From: Osmia lignaria lignaria
Lineage: Eukaryota > Arthropoda > Insecta > Hymenoptera > Megachilidae
Direction of reading: 5' to 3'
NCBI RefSeq assembly: GCF_051020975.1
Contig: NW_027478160.1
Span: 5,416,001-5,480,000 of the forward strand
Length of the DNA: 64,000 nucleotides
The stretch's first letter is position 1; each line of letters opens with the position of its first letter. Shown piece after piece: positions 50,109 through 63,530 of the stretch. A model generated the notes under the pieces. The model searched no databases. It worked only from the letters and a program-made list of their open reading frames with translations, and was not told the origin of the DNA. Position numbers and translations under genes: made by a program.

Positions 50109-51718
50109 TTGCAGATTTATCTCAAGGGAAGGGGCCTGACGGACATATTTCGAGATATTTCTTCTTCTTGTTGTTCTTCTTCTGCACAGCTAAGCTGGAA
50201 CTGGCATTTGCGGCTCGCACTAGTGCAGAGTTATCTCAAAGAAAGGGGCCACGGTGTTTCTGTATCTCTATTATGTTGGTGCGGCTTCGGAACTTTTAAA
50301 TATCTCGATGTATCTCGAAAACTACGCTTCTGATCAAAAAATATCATAGAACATAAATTGTAGGAAGCATAATTCATTACAAAAAAGGTCTCTTAACATT
50401 TTGCCATAGCTCGCTTCGTTTCCGAGATATTTGCAGATATATCTCAAGGGAAGGGGCCTGACGGACATATTTCGAGATATTTCTTCTTCTTGTTGTTCTT
50501 CTTCTGCACAGCTAAGCTGGAAGTGGCATTTGCGGCTGGCACTAGTGCAGAGTTATTTCAAAGAAAGGGGCCACGGTGTTTCTGTATCCCTATTATGTTG
50601 GTGCGGCTTCGGAACTTTTAAATATCTCGATATATCTCGAAAACTACGCTTCTGATCAAAAAATATCATAGAACATAAATTGTAGGAAACATAATTCTCT
50701 ATAAAAAACGTCTCTTAACATTTTGCCATAGCTCGCTTCGTTTCCGAGATATTTGCAGATTCAGCTCAAAGGAACTGGCCTGACGGACATATTTCGAGAT
50801 ATTTCTTCTTCTTGTTGTTCTTCCTCTGCACAGCTAAGCTGGAAGTGGCATTTACAGCTCGCAATCGTGCAGAGTTATCTCAAAGAAAGGGGCCTCGGTG
50901 TTTCTGTATCTCTATTATGTTGGTGCGGCTTCGGAACTTTTAAATATCTTGATATATCTCGAGAACTACGCATCTGATCAAAAAATATCATAGAACATAA
51001 AAAGTAGGAAACTTAATTCTCTACAAAAAAGGTCTCTTAACATTTCGCCATAGCTCGCTTCGTTTCCGAGATATTTGCAGATTTATCTCAAGGGAAGGGG
51101 CCTGACGGACATATTTCGAGATATTTCTTCTTCTTGTTGTTCTTCTTCTGCACAGCTAAGCTGGAAGTGGCATTTGCGGCTCGCACTAGTGCAGAGTTAT
51201 CTCAAAGAAAGGGGCCACGGTGTTTCTGTATCCCTATTATGTTGGTGCGGCTTCGGAACTTTTAAATATCTCGATATATCTCGAAAACTACGCTTCTGAT
51301 CAAAAAATATCATTGAACATAAATTGTAGGAAACATAATTCTCTACAAAAAAGGTCTCTTAACATTTTGCCATAGCTCGCTTCGTTTCCGAGATATTTGC
51401 AGATTTATCTCAAGGGAAGGGGCCTGACGGACATATTTCGAGATATTTCTTCTTCTTGTTGTTCTTCTTCTGCACAGCTAAGCTGGAAGTGGCATTTGCG
51501 GCTCGCACTAGTGCAGAGTTATCTCAAAGAAAGGGGCCACGGTGTTTCTGTATCTCTATTATGTTGGTGCGGTTTCGGAACTTTTAAATATCTTGATATA
51601 TCTCGAGAACTACGCATCTGATCAAAAAATATCATAGAACATAAAAAGTAGGAAACTTAATTCTCTGCAAATAAGGTCTCTTAACATTTTGCCATAGCTC
51701 GCTTCGTTTCCGAGATAT
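50109..51718. repeat. 5-unit higher-order repeat, copy 2 (1610 bp)
   Basis: Repeats the preceding five-unit order with some private changes: GCGGCTGGCAC with GTTATTTCAAAG near 50535-50556, GGGGCCTCGG near 50890, and CATTGAACAT near 51312. These same private changes occur near 303-330, 660 and 1400, linking this copy to the left end of the window. Confidence 0.8.
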
Positions 51719-53060
51719 TTGCAGATTTATCTCAAGGGAAGGGGCCTGACGGACATATTTCGAGATATTTCTTCTTCTTGTTGTTCTTCTTCTGCACAGC
51801 TAAGCTGGAACTGGCATTTGCGGCTCGCACTAGTGCAGAGTTATCTCAAAGAAAGGGGCCACGGTGTTTCTGTATCTCTATTATGTTGGTGCGGCTTCGG
51901 AACTTTTAAATATCTCGATGTATCTCGAAAACTACGCTTCTGATCAAAAAATATCATAGAACATAAATTGTAGGAAGCATAATTCTCTACAAAAAAGGTC
52001 TCTTAACATTTTGCCATAGCTCGCTTCGTTTCCGAGATATTTGCAGATATATCTCAAGGGAAGGGGCCTGACGGACATATTTCGAGATATTTCTTCTTCT
52101 TGTTGTTCTTCTTCTGCACAGCTAAGCTGGAACTGGCATTTGCGGCTCGCACTAGTGCAGAGTTATCTCAAAGAAAGGGGCCACGGTGTTTCTGTATCTC
52201 TATTATGTTGGTGCGGCTTCGGAACTTTTAAATATCTCGATGTATCTCGAAAACTACGCTTCTGATCAAAAAATATCATAGAACATAAATCGTAGGAAGC
52301 ATAATTCATTACAGAAAAGGTCTCTTAACATTTTGCCATAGCTCGCTTTGTTTCCGAGATATTTGCAGATATATCTCAAGGGAAGGGGCCTGACGGACAT
52401 ATTTCGAGATATTTCTTCTTCTTGTTGTTCTTCTTCTGCACAGCTAAGCTGGAAGTGGCATTTGCGGCTCGCACTAGTGCAGAGTTATCTCAAAGAAAGG
52501 GGCCACGGTGTTTCTGTATCCCTATTATGTTGGTGCGGCTTCGGAACTTTTAAATATCTCGATATATCTCGAAAACTACGCTTCTGATCAAAAAATATCA
52601 TAGAACATAAATTGTAGGAAACATAATTCTCTATAAAAAACGTCTCTTAACATTTTGCCATAGCTCGCTTCGTTTCCGAGATATTTGCAGATTCAGCTCA
52701 AAGGAACTGGCCTGACGGACATATTTCGAGATATTTCTTCTTCTTGTTGTTCTTCCTCTGCACAGCTAAGCTGGAAGTGGCATTTACAGCTGGCAATCGT
52801 GCAGAGTTATCTCAAAGAAAGGGGCCTCGGTGTTTCTGTATCTCTATTATGTTGGTGCGGCTTCGGAACTTTTAAATATCTTGATATATCTCGAGAACTA
52901 CGCATCTGATCAAAAAATATCATAGAACATAAAAAGTAGGAAACTTAATTCTCTACAAAAAAGGTCTCTTAACATTTCGCCATAGCTCGCTTCGTTTCCG
53001 AGATATTTGCAGATTTATCTCAAGGGAAGGGGCCTGACGGACATATTTCGAGATATTTCT
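51075..53060. repeat. About 2 kb nearly identical to 1.2-3.2 kb (copy 2)
   Basis: Right-hand partner. Further left, 50232-50990 also matches 1-760, but the unit at 844 has no counterpart here. The two regions therefore differ by whole-unit gain or loss more than by point changes. Confidence 0.85.
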
Positions 53061-54930
53061 TCTTCTTGTTGTTCTTCTTCTGCACAGCTAAGCTGGAAGT
53101 GGCATTTACAGCTCGCAATAGTGCAGAGTTATCTCAAAGAAAGGGGCCACGGTGTTTCTGTATCTCTATTATGTTGGTGCGGCTTCGGAACTTTTAAATA
53201 TCTTGATATATCTCGAGAACTACGCATCAGATCAAAAAATATGATAGAACATAAAAAGTAGGAAACTTAATTCTCTACAAAAGAGGTCTCTTAACATTTT
53301 GCCATAGCTCTCTTCGTTTCCGAGATATTTGCAGATTTATCTCAAGGGAAGGGGCCTGACGGACATATTTCGAGATATTTCTTCTTCTTGATGTTCTTCT
53401 TCTGCACAGCAAAGCTGGAAGTGGCATTTGCAGCTCGCAATAGTGCAGAGTTATCTCAAAGAAAGGGGCCACGGTGTTTCTGTATCTCTATTATGTTGGT
53501 GCGGCTTCGGAACTTTTAAATATCTTGATATATCTCGAGAACTACGCATCTGATCAAAAAATATCATAGAACATAAAAAGTAGGAATCTTAATTCTCTAC
53601 AAAAAAGGTCTCTTAACATTTTGCCATAGCTCGCTTCGTTTCCGAGATATTTGCAGATTTATCTCAAGGGAAGGGGCCTAACGGACATGTTTCGAGATAT
53701 TTCTTCTTCTTGTTGTTCTTCTTCTGCACAGCTAAACTGGAAGTGGCATTTCCAGCTCGCAATAGTGCAGAGTTATCTCAAAGAAAGGGGCCAGGGTGTT
53801 TCTGTATCTCTATTATGTTGGTGCGGCTTCGGAACTTTTAAATATCTTGATATATCTCGAGAACTACGCATCTGATCAAAAAATATCATAGAACATAAAA
53901 AGTAGGAAACTTAATTCTCTACAAAAAACGTCTCTTAACATTTTGCCATAGCTCGCTTCGTTTCCGAGATATTTGCAGATTTATCTCAAGGGAAGGGGCC
54001 TGACGGACATATTTCGAGATATTTCTTCTTCTTGTTGTTCTTCTTCTGCACAGCTAAGCTGGAAGTGGCATTTGCGGCTCGCACTAGTGCAGAGTTATCT
54101 CAAAGAAAGGGGCCACGGTGTTTCTGTATCCCTATTATGTTGGTGCGGCTTCGGAACTTTTAAATATCTCGATATATCTCGAAAACTACGCTTCTGATCA
54201 AAAAATATCATAGAACATAAATTGTAGGAAACATAATTCTCTACAAAAAAGGTCTCTTAACATTTTGCCATAGCTCGCTTCGCTTCCGAGATATATGCAG
54301 ATTTATCTCAAGGGAAGGGGCCTGACGGACATATTTCGAGATATTTCTTCTTCTTGTTGTTCTTCTTCTGCACAGCTAAGCTGGAAGTGGCATTTGCAGC
54401 TCGCAATAGTGCAGAGTTATCTCAAAGAAAGGGGCCACGGTGTCTCTGTATCCCTATTATGTTGGTGCGGCTTCGGAACTTTTAAATATCTCGATATATC
54501 TCGAAAACTACGCTTCTGATCAAAAAATATCATAGAACATAAATTGTAGGAAACATAATTCTCTATAAAAAACGTCTCTTAACATTTTGCCATAGCTCGC
54601 TTCGTTTCCGAGATATTTGCAGATTCAGCTCAAAGGAACTGGCCTGACGGACATATTTCGAGATATTTCTTCTTCTTGTTGTTCTTCCTCTGCACAGCTA
54701 AGCTGGAAGTGGCATTTGCAGCTCGCAATAGTGCAGAGCTATCTCAAAGAAAGGGGCCACGGTGTTTCTGTATCTCTATTATGTTGGTGCGGCTTCGGCA
54801 CTTTTAAATATCTTGATATATCTCGAGAACTACGCATCTGATCAAAAAATATCATAGAACATAAAAAGTAGGAAACTTAATTCTCTACAAAAAACGTCTC
54901 TTAACATTTCGCCATAGCTCGCTTCGTTTC
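53007..54930. repeat. Six-unit segment, copy at 53 kb
   Basis: Matches 59125-61050 at an offset of 6118 bp (19 units) and, in its first four units, 4064-5340 at about 48.9 kb distance. Marker variants: GCATCAGATC with AATATGATAG, ACAAAAGAGG with GCTCTCTTCG, CTTGATGTTC with CAGCAAAGC, GTAGGAATC, GCCTAACGGACATG with GGGCCAGGG, GATATATGCAG, and AGAGCTATC with TTCGGCAC. A private GGTGTCTCTG occurs near 54444. Confidence 0.85.
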
Positions 54931-54938
54931 CGAGATAT

Positions 54939-56700
54939 TTGCAGATTTATCTCAAGGGAAGGGGCCTGACGGACATATTTCGAGATATTTCTTCTTCTTG
55001 TTGTTCTTCTTCTGCACAGCTAAGCTGGAAGTGGCATTTGCGGCTCGCACTAGTGCAGAGTTATCTCAAAGAAAGGGGCCACGGTGTTTCTGTATCCCTA
55101 TTATGTTGGTGCGGCTTCGGAACTTTTAAATATCTCGATATATCTCGAAAACTACGCTTCTGATCAAAAAATATCATAGAACATAAATTGTAGGAAACAT
55201 AATTCTCTATAAAAAACGTCTCTTAACATTTTGCCATAGCTCGCTTCGTTTCCGAGATATTTGCAGATTCAGCTCAAAGGAACTGGCCTGACGGACATAT
55301 TTCGAGATATTTCTTCTTCTTGTTGTTCTTCCTCTGCACAGCTAAGCTGGAAGTGGCATTTGCAGCTCGCAATAGTGCAGAGTTATCTCAAAGAAAGGGG
55401 CCACGGTGTTTCTGTATCTCTATTATGTTGGTGCGGCTTCGGAACTTTTAAATATCTTGATATATCTCGAGAACTACGCATCTGATCAAAAAATATCATA
55501 GAACATAAAAAGTAGGAAACTTAATTCTCTACAAAAAAGGTCTCTTAACATTTTGCCATAGCTCGCTTCGTTTCCGAGATATTTGCAGATTTATCTCAAG
55601 GGAAGGGGCCTGACGGACATATTTCGAGATATTTCTTCTTCTTGTTGTTCTTCTTCTGCACAGCTAAGCTGGAAGTGGCATTTGCGGCTCGCACTAGTGC
55701 AGAGTTATCTCAAAGAAAGGGGCCACGGTGTTTCTGTATCCCTATTATGTTGGTGCGGCTTCGGAACTTTTAAATATCTTGATATATCTCGAGAACTACG
55801 CATCTGATCAAAAAATATCATAGAACATAAAAAGTAGGAATCTTAATTCTCTACAAAAAAGGTCTCTTAACATTTTGCCATAGCTCGCTTCGTTTCCGAG
55901 ATATTTGCAGATTTATCTCAAGGGAAGGGGCCTAACGGACATGTTTCGAGATATTTCTTCTTCTTGTTGTTCTTCTTCTGCACAGCTAAACTGGAAGTGG
56001 CATTTCCAGCTCGCAATAGTGCAGAGTTATCTCAAAGAAAGGGGCCACGGTGTTTCTGTATCTCTATTATGTTGGTGCGGCTTCGGAACTTTTAAATATC
56101 TTGATATATCTCGAGAACTACGCATCTGATCAAAAAATATCATAGAACATAAAAAGTAGGAAACTTAATTCTCTACAAAAAAGGTCTCTTAACATTTTGC
56201 CATAGCTCGCTTCGTTTCCGAGATATTTGCAGATTTATCTCAAGGGAAGGGGCCTGACGGACATATTTCGAGATACTTCTTCTTCTTGTTGTTCTTCTTC
56301 TGCACAGCTGAGCTGGAAGTGGCATTTGCAGGTCGCAATAGTGCAGAGTTATCTCAAAGAAAGGGGCCACGGTGTTTCTGTATCTCTATTATGTTGGTGC
56401 GGCTTCGGAACTTTTAAATATATCGATATATCTCGAAAACTACGCTTCTGATCAAAAAATATCATAGAACGTAAATTGTAGGAAACACTATTCTCTACAA
56501 AAAACGTCTCTTAACATTTTGCCATAGCTCGCTTCGTTTCCGAGATATTTGCAGATTTATCTCAAGGGAAGGGTCCTGATGGACATATTTCGAGATATTT
56601 CTTCTTCTTGTTGTTCTTCTTCTGCACAGCTAAACTGGAAGTGGCATTTCCAGCTCGCAATCGTGCAGAGTTATCTCAAAGAAAGGGGCCACGGTGTTTC
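54939..56700. repeat. Segment duplicated at +6762 bp (copy 1)
   Basis: Units at 54939-56549 match those at 61701-63311, 21 units away. Shared variants: GTAGGAATC with GCCTAACGGACATG, GAGATACTTC with GCTGAGCTGG, AAATATATCGATA, AAACACTATTC and GGGTCCTGATGG. Near 56.78 kb this copy continues with CATATAACGTAAAAAG, where the other has CATAGAACGTAAAAAG. Confidence 0.82.
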
Positions 56701-57095
56701 TGTATCTCTATTATGTTGGTGCGGCTTCGGAACTTTTAAATATCTTGATATATCTCGAGAACTACGCATCTGATCAAAAAATATCATATAACGTAAAAAG
56801 TAGGAAACTTAATTCTCTACAAAAAAGGTCTCTTAACATTTTGCCATACCTCACTTCGTTTCCGAGATATTTGCATATTTATCTCAAGGGAAGGGGCCTG
56901 ACGGACATATTTCGAGATATTTCTTCTTCTTGTTGTTCTTCTTCTGCACAGCTAAGCTGGAAGTGGCATTTGCGGCTCGCACTAGTGCAGAGTTATCTCA
57001 AAGAAAGGGGCCACGGTGTTTCTGTATCTCTATTATGTTGGTGCGGCTTCGGAACTTTTAAATATCTCGATATATCTCGAAAACTACGCTTCTGA
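56694..57095 (+). other. 133-codon frame running across a unit boundary, not called as a gene
   Basis: The longest open frame in the window. It starts with GTG, not ATG, and stays open across the unit join because the usual CCATAG reads CCATAC near 56847 and the tail has ATAACGTAAAAAG in place of GAACATAAAAAG. It is the ordinary repeat read in two consecutive frames, with no recognisable domain, so coding is unlikely. Confidence 0.7.
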
Positions 57096-57836
57096 TCAAA
57101 AAATATCATAGAACCTAAATTGTAGGAAACATAATTCTCTACAAAAAAGGTCTCTTAACATTTTGCCATAGCTCGCTTCGTTTCCGAGATATTTGCAGAT
57201 ATATCTCAAGGGAAGGGGCCTGACGGACATATTTCGAGATATTTCTTCTTCTTGTTGTTCTTCTTCTGCACAGCTAAGCTAGAAGTGGCATTTGCAGCTC
57301 GCAATAGTGCAGAGTTATCTCAAAGAAAGGGGCCACGGTGTTTCTGTATCTCTATTATGTTGGTGCGGCTTCGGAACTTTTAAATATCTTGATATATCTC
57401 GAGAACTACGCATCTGATCAAAAAATATCATAGAACATAAAAAGTAGGAAACTTAATTCTCTACAAAAAAGGTCTCTTAACATTTTGCCATAGCTCGCTT
57501 CGTTTCCGAGATATTTGCAGATATATCTCAAGGGAAGGGGCCTGACGGACATATTTCGAGATATTTCTTCTTCTTGTTGTTCTTCTTCTGCACAGCTAAG
57601 CTGGAAGTGGCATTTACAGCTCGCAATAGTGCAGAGTTATCTCAAAGAAAGGGGCCACGGTGTTTCTGTATCTCTATTATGTTGGTGCGGCTTCGGAACT
57701 TTTAAATATATCGATATATCTCGAAAACTACGCTTCTGATCAAAAAATATCATAGAACGTAAATTGTAGGAAACATTATTCTCTACAAAAAAGGTCTCTT
57801 AACATTTTGCCATAGCTCGCTTCGTTTCCGAGATAT

Positions 57837-59124
57837 TTGCAGATTTATCTCAAGGGAAGGGTCCTGATGGACATATTTCGAGATATTTCTTCTTCTTGTT
57901 GTTCTTCTTCTGCACAGCTAAACTGGAAGTGGCATTTCCAGCTCGCAATAGTGCAGAGTTATCTCAAAGAAAGGGGCCACGGTGTTTCTGTATCTCTATT
58001 ATATTGGTGCGACTTCGGAACTTTTAAATATCTTGATATATCTCGAGAACTACGCATCTGATCTAAAAATATCATACTACATAAAAAGTAGGAAACTTAA
58101 TTCTCTACAAGAAAGGTCTGTAAACATTTTGCCATAGCTCGCTTCGTTTCCGAGATATTTGCAGATTTATCTCAAGGGAAGGGGCCTGACGGACGTATTT
58201 CGAGATATTTCTTCTTCTTGTTGTTCTTCCTCTGCACAGCTAAGCTGGAAGTGGCATATGCAGCTCGCAATAGTGCAGAGTTATCTCAAAGAAAGGGGCC
58301 ACGGTGTTTCTGTATCTCTATTATGTTGGTGCGGCTTCGGAACTTTTAAATATCTGGATATATCTCGAGAACTACGCATCTGATCAAAAAATATCATAGA
58401 ACATAAAAAGTAGGAAATTTAATTCTCTACAAAAGAGGTCTCTTAACATTTTGCCATAGCTCGCTTCGTTTCCGAGATATTTGCAGATTTATCTCACGGG
58501 AAGGGGCCTAACGGACATATTTCGAGATATTTCTTCTTCTTGTTGTTCTTCTTCTGCACCGCTAAGCTGGAAGTGGCATTTACAGCTCGCAATAGTGCAG
58601 AGTTATCTCAAAGAAAGGGGCCACGGTGTTTCTGTATCTCTATTATGTTGGTGCGGCTTCGGAACTTTTAAATATCTTGATATATCTCGAGAACTACGCA
58701 TCTGATCAAAAAATATCATAGAACGTAAAAAGTAGGAAACTTAATTCTCTACAAATAAGGTCTCTTAACATTTTGCCATAGCTCGCTTCGTTTCCGAGAT
58801 ATTTGCAGATTTATGTCAAGGGAAGGGGCCTGCCGGACATATTTCGAGATATTTCTTCTTCTTGTTGTTCTTCTTCTGCACAGCTAAGCTGGAAGTGGCA
58901 TTTGCAGCTCGCAATAGTGCAGAGATATCTCAAAGAAAGGGGCCACGGTGTTTCTGTATCTCTATTATGTTGGTGCGGCTTCGGAACTTTTAAATATCTG
59001 GATATATCTCGAGAACTACGGGTCTGATCAAAAAATATCATAGAACATAAAACGTAGGAAACATAATTCTCTACAGAAAAGGTCTCTTAACATTTTGCCA
59101 TAGCTCGCTTCGTTTCCGAGATAT
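57837..59124. repeat. Cluster of more diverged units
   Basis: Four units with an unusually high number of private changes: TATATTGGTGCGAC, GATCTAAAAATATC, CATACTACAT, CTACAAGAAAGG with CTGTAAAC, GGACGTATTTC, GCATATGCAG, ATCTGGATAT, CTCACGGGAAGG, CTGCACCGC, TTTATGTCAAGG, CTGCCGGAC and CTACGGGTC. Units elsewhere usually share their variants with several others. The last unit of the cluster has been copied to 63633. Confidence 0.75.
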
Positions 59125-61050
59125 TTGCAGATTTATCTCAAGGGAAGGGGCCTGACGGACATATTTCGAGATATTTCTTCTTCTTGTTGTTCTTCTTCTG
59201 CACAGCTAAGCTGGAAGTGGCATTTACAGCTCGCAATAGTGCAGAGTTATCTCAAAGAAAGGGGCCACGGTGTTTCTGTATCTCTATTATGTTGGTGCGG
59301 CTTCGGAACTTTTAAATATCTTGATATATCTCGAGAACTACGCATCAGATCAAAAAATATGATAGAACATAAAAAGTAGGAAACTTAATTCTCTACAAAA
59401 GAGGTCTCTTAACATTTTGCCATAGCTCTCTTCGTTTCCGAGATATTTGCAGATTTATCTCAAGGGAAGGGGCCTGACGGACATATTTCGAGATATTTCT
59501 TCTTCTTGATGTTCTTCTTCTGCACAGCAAAGCTGGAAGTGGCATTTGCAGCTCGCAATAGTGCAGAGTTATCTCAAAGAAAGGGGCCACGGTGTTTCTG
59601 TATCTCTATTATGTTGGTGCGGCTTCGGAACTTTTAAATATCTTGATATATCTCGAGAACTACGCATCTGATCAAAAAATATCATAGAACATAAAAAGTA
59701 GGAATCTTAATTCTCTACAAAAAAGGTCTCTTAACATTTTGCCATAGCTCGCTTCGTTTCCGAGATATTTGCAGATTTATCTCAAGGGAAGGGGCCTAAC
59801 GGACATGTTTCGAGATATTTCTTCTTCTTGTTGTTCTTCTTCTGCACAGCTAAACTGGAAGTGGCATTTCCAGCTCGCAATAGTGCAGAGTTATCTCAAA
59901 GAAAGGGGCCAGGGTGTTTCTGTATCTCTATTATGTTGGTGCGGCTTCGGAACTTTTAAATATCTTGATATATCTCGAGAACTACGCATCTGATCAAAAA
60001 ATATCATAGAACATAAAAAGTAGGAAACTTAATTCTCTACAAAAAACGTCTCTTAACATTTTGCCATAGCTCGCTTCGTTTCCGAGATATTTGCAGATTT
60101 ATCTCAAGGGGAGGGGCCTGACGGACATATTTCGAGATATTTCTTCTTCTTGTTGTTCTTCTTCTGCACAGCTAAGCTGGAAGTGGCATTTGCGGCTCGC
60201 ACTAGTGCAGAGTTATCTCAAAGAAAGGGGCCACGGTGTTTCTGTATCCCTATTATGTTGGTGCGGCTTCGGAACTTTTAAATATCTCGATATATCTCGA
60301 AAACTACGCTTCTGATCAAAAAATATCATAGAACATAAATTGTAGGAAACATAATTCTCTACAAAAAAGGTCTCTTAACATTTTGCCATAGCTCGCTTCG
60401 CTTCCGAGATATATGCAGATTTATCTCAAGGGAAGGGGCCTGACGGACATATTTCGAGATATTTCTTCTTCTTGTTGTTCTTCTTCTGCACAGCTAAGCT
60501 GGAAGTGGCATTTGCAGCTCGCAATAGTGCAGAGTTATCTCAAAGAAAGGGGCCACGGTGTTTCTGTATCCCTATTATGTTGGTGCGGCTTCGGAACTTT
60601 TAAATATCTCGATATATCTCGAAAACTACGCTTCTGATCAAAAAATATCATAGAACATAAATTGTAGGAAACATAATTCTCTATAAAAAACGTCTCTTAA
60701 CATTTTGCCATAGCTCGCTTCGTTTCCGAGATATTTGCAGATTCAGCTCAAAGGAACTGGCCTGACGGACATATTTCGAGATATTTCTTCTTCTTGTTGT
60801 TCTTCCTCTGCACAGCTAAGCTGGAAGTGGCATTTGCAGCTCGCAATAGTGCAGAGCTATCTCAAAGAAAGGGGCCACGGTGTTTCTGTATCTCTATTAT
60901 GTTGGTGCGGCTTCGGCACTTTTAAATATCTTGATATATCTCGAGAACTACGCATCTGATCAAAAAATATCATAGAACATAAAAAGTAGGAAACTTAATT
61001 CTCTACAAAAAAGGTCTCTTAACATTTTGCCATAGCTCGCTTCGTTTCCG
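59125..61050. repeat. Six-unit segment, copy at 59 kb
   Basis: Third occurrence of the block seen at 53.0 kb and, in part, at 4.1 and 6.3 kb. A private change, CAAGGGGAGGGG, is near 60108. The identity of all three copies outside such rare changes points to recent spread. Confidence 0.85.
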
Positions 61051-61700
61051 AGATATTTGCAGATTTATCTCAAGGGAAGGGGCCTGACGGACATATTTCG
61101 AGATATTTCTTCTTCTTGTTGTTCTTCTTCTGCACAGCTAAGCTGGAAGTGGCATTTGCGGCTCGCACTAGTGCAGAGTTATCTCAAAGAAAGGGGCCAC
61201 GGTGTTTCTGTATCCCTATTATGTTGGTGCGGCTTCGGAGCTTTTAAATATCTTGATATATCTCGAGAACTACGCATCTGATCAAAAAATATCATAGAAC
61301 ATAAAAAGTAGGAATCTTAATTCTCTACAAAAAAGGTCTCTTAACATTTTGCCATAGCTCGCTTCGTTTCCGAGATATTTGCAGATTTATCTCAAGGGAA
61401 GGGGCCTAACGGACATGTTTCGAGATATTTCTTCTTCTTGTTGTTCTTCTTCTGCACAGCTAAACTGGAAGTGGCATTTCCAGCTCGCAATAGTGCAGAG
61501 TTATCTCAAAGAAAGGGGCCAGGGTGTTTCTGTATCTCTATTATGTTGGTGCGGCTTCGGAACTTTTAAATATCTTGATATATCTCGAGAACTACGCATC
61601 TGATCAAAAAATATCATAGAACATAAAAAGTAGGAAACTTAATTCTCTACAAAAAACGTCTCTTAACATTTTGCCATAGCTCGCTTCGTTTCCGAGATAT

Positions 61701-63530
61701 TTGCAGATTTATCTCAAGGGAAGGGGCCTGACGGACATATTTCGAGATATTTCTTCTTCTTGTTGTTCTTCTTCTGCACAGCTAAGCTGGAAGTGGCATT
61801 TGCGGCTCGCACTAGTGCAGAGTTATCTCAAAGAAAGGGGCCACGGTGTTTCTGTATCCCTATTATGTTGGTGCGGCTTCGGAACTTTTAAATATCTCGA
61901 TATATCTCGAAAACTACGCTTCTGATCAAAAAATATCATAGAACATAAATTGTAGGAAACATAATTCTCTATAAAAAACGTCTCTTAACATTTTGCCATA
62001 GCTCGCTTCGTTTCCGAGATATTTGCAGATTCAGCTCAAAGGAACTGGCCTGACGGACATATTTCGAGATATTTCTTCTTCTTGTTGTTCTTCCTCTGCA
62101 CAGCTAAGCTGGAAGTGGCATTTGCAGCTCGCAATAGTGCAGAGTTATCTCAAAGAAAGGGGCCACGGTGTTTCTGTATCTCTATTATGTTGGTGCGGCT
62201 TCGGAACTTTTAAATATCTTGATATATCTCGAGAACTACGCATCTGATCAAAAAATATCATAGAACATAAAAAGTAGGAAACTTAATTCTCTACAAAAAA
62301 GGTCTCTTAACATTTTGCCATAGCTCGCTTCGTTTCCGAGATATTTGCAGATTTATCTCAAGGGAAGGGGCCTGACGGACATATTTCGAGATATTTCTTC
62401 TTCTTGTTGTTCTTCTTCTGCACAGCTAAGCTGGAAGTGGCATTTGCGGCTCGCACTAGTGCAGAGTTATCTCAAAGAAAGGGGCCACGGTGTTTCTGTA
62501 TCCCTATTATGTTGGTGCGGCTTCGGAACTTTTAAATATCTTGATATATCTCGAGAACTACGCATCTGATCAAAAAATATCATAGAACATAAAAAGTAGG
62601 AATCTTAATTCTCTACAAAAAAGGTCTCTTAACATTTTGCCATAGCTCGCTTCGTTTCCGAGATATTTGCAGATTTATCTCAAGGGAAGGGGCCTAACGG
62701 ACATGTTTCGAGATATTTCTTCTTCTTGTTGTTCTTCTTCTGCACAGCTAAACTGGAAGTGGCATTTCCAGCTCGCAATAGTGCAGAGTTATCTCAAAGA
62801 AAGGGGCCACGGTGTTTCTGTATCTCTATTATGTTGGTGCGGCTTCGGAACTTTTAAATATCTTGATATATCTCGAGAACTACGCATCTGATCAAAAAAT
62901 ATCATAGAACATAAAAAGTAGGAAACTTAATTCTCTACAAAAAAGGTCTCTTAACATTTTGCCATAGCTCGCTTCGTTTCCGAGATATTTGCAGATTTAT
63001 CTCAAGGGAAGGGGCCTGACGGACATATTTCGAGATACTTCTTCTTCTTGTTGTTCTTCTTCTGCACAGCTGAGCTGGAAGTGGCATTTGCAGGTCGCAA
63101 TAGTGCAGAGTTATCTCAAAGAAAGGGGCCACGGTGTTTCTGTATCTCTATTATGTTGGTGCGGCTTCGGAACTTTTAAATATATCGATATATCTCGAAA
63201 ACTACGCTTCTGATCAAAAAATATCATAGAACGTAAATTGTAGGAAACACTATTCTCTACAAAAAACGTCTCTTAACATTTTGCCATAGCTCGCTTCGTT
63301 TCCGAGATATTTGCAGATTTATCTCAAGGGAAGGGTCCTGATGGACATATTTCGAGATATTTCTTCTTCTTGTTGTTCTTCTTCTGCACAGCTAAACTGG
63401 AAGTGGCATTTCCAGCTCGCAATCGTGCAGAGTTATCTCAAAGAAAGGGGCCACGGTGTTTCTGTATCTCTATTATGTTGGTGCGGCTTCGGAACTTTTA
63501 AATATCTTGATATATCTCGAGAACTACGCA
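61701..63530. repeat. Segment duplicated at +6762 bp (copy 2)
   Basis: Partner of 54.9-56.7 kb. Inside the tail of the unit at 63311 it switches to match the region from 58.6 kb onward (offset 4830 bp, 15 units), so it is a join between two source regions. Confidence 0.82.

Noticed and set aside
58811..59041. Minus-strand 76-codon frame starting with ATG (also 63641-63871)
   Set aside because: Appears only in the diverged unit and its copy, reads through the ordinary repeat, and shows no domain.
4332..63132. Minus-strand 65-codon frames (for example 4332-4529, 12704-12901, 56173-56370)
   Set aside because: They begin with GTG and open only where CAGCTAAGCTGG changes to CAGCTGAGCTGG or CAGCAAAGCTGG, which removes one stop. 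They follow repeat variants, not a gene.
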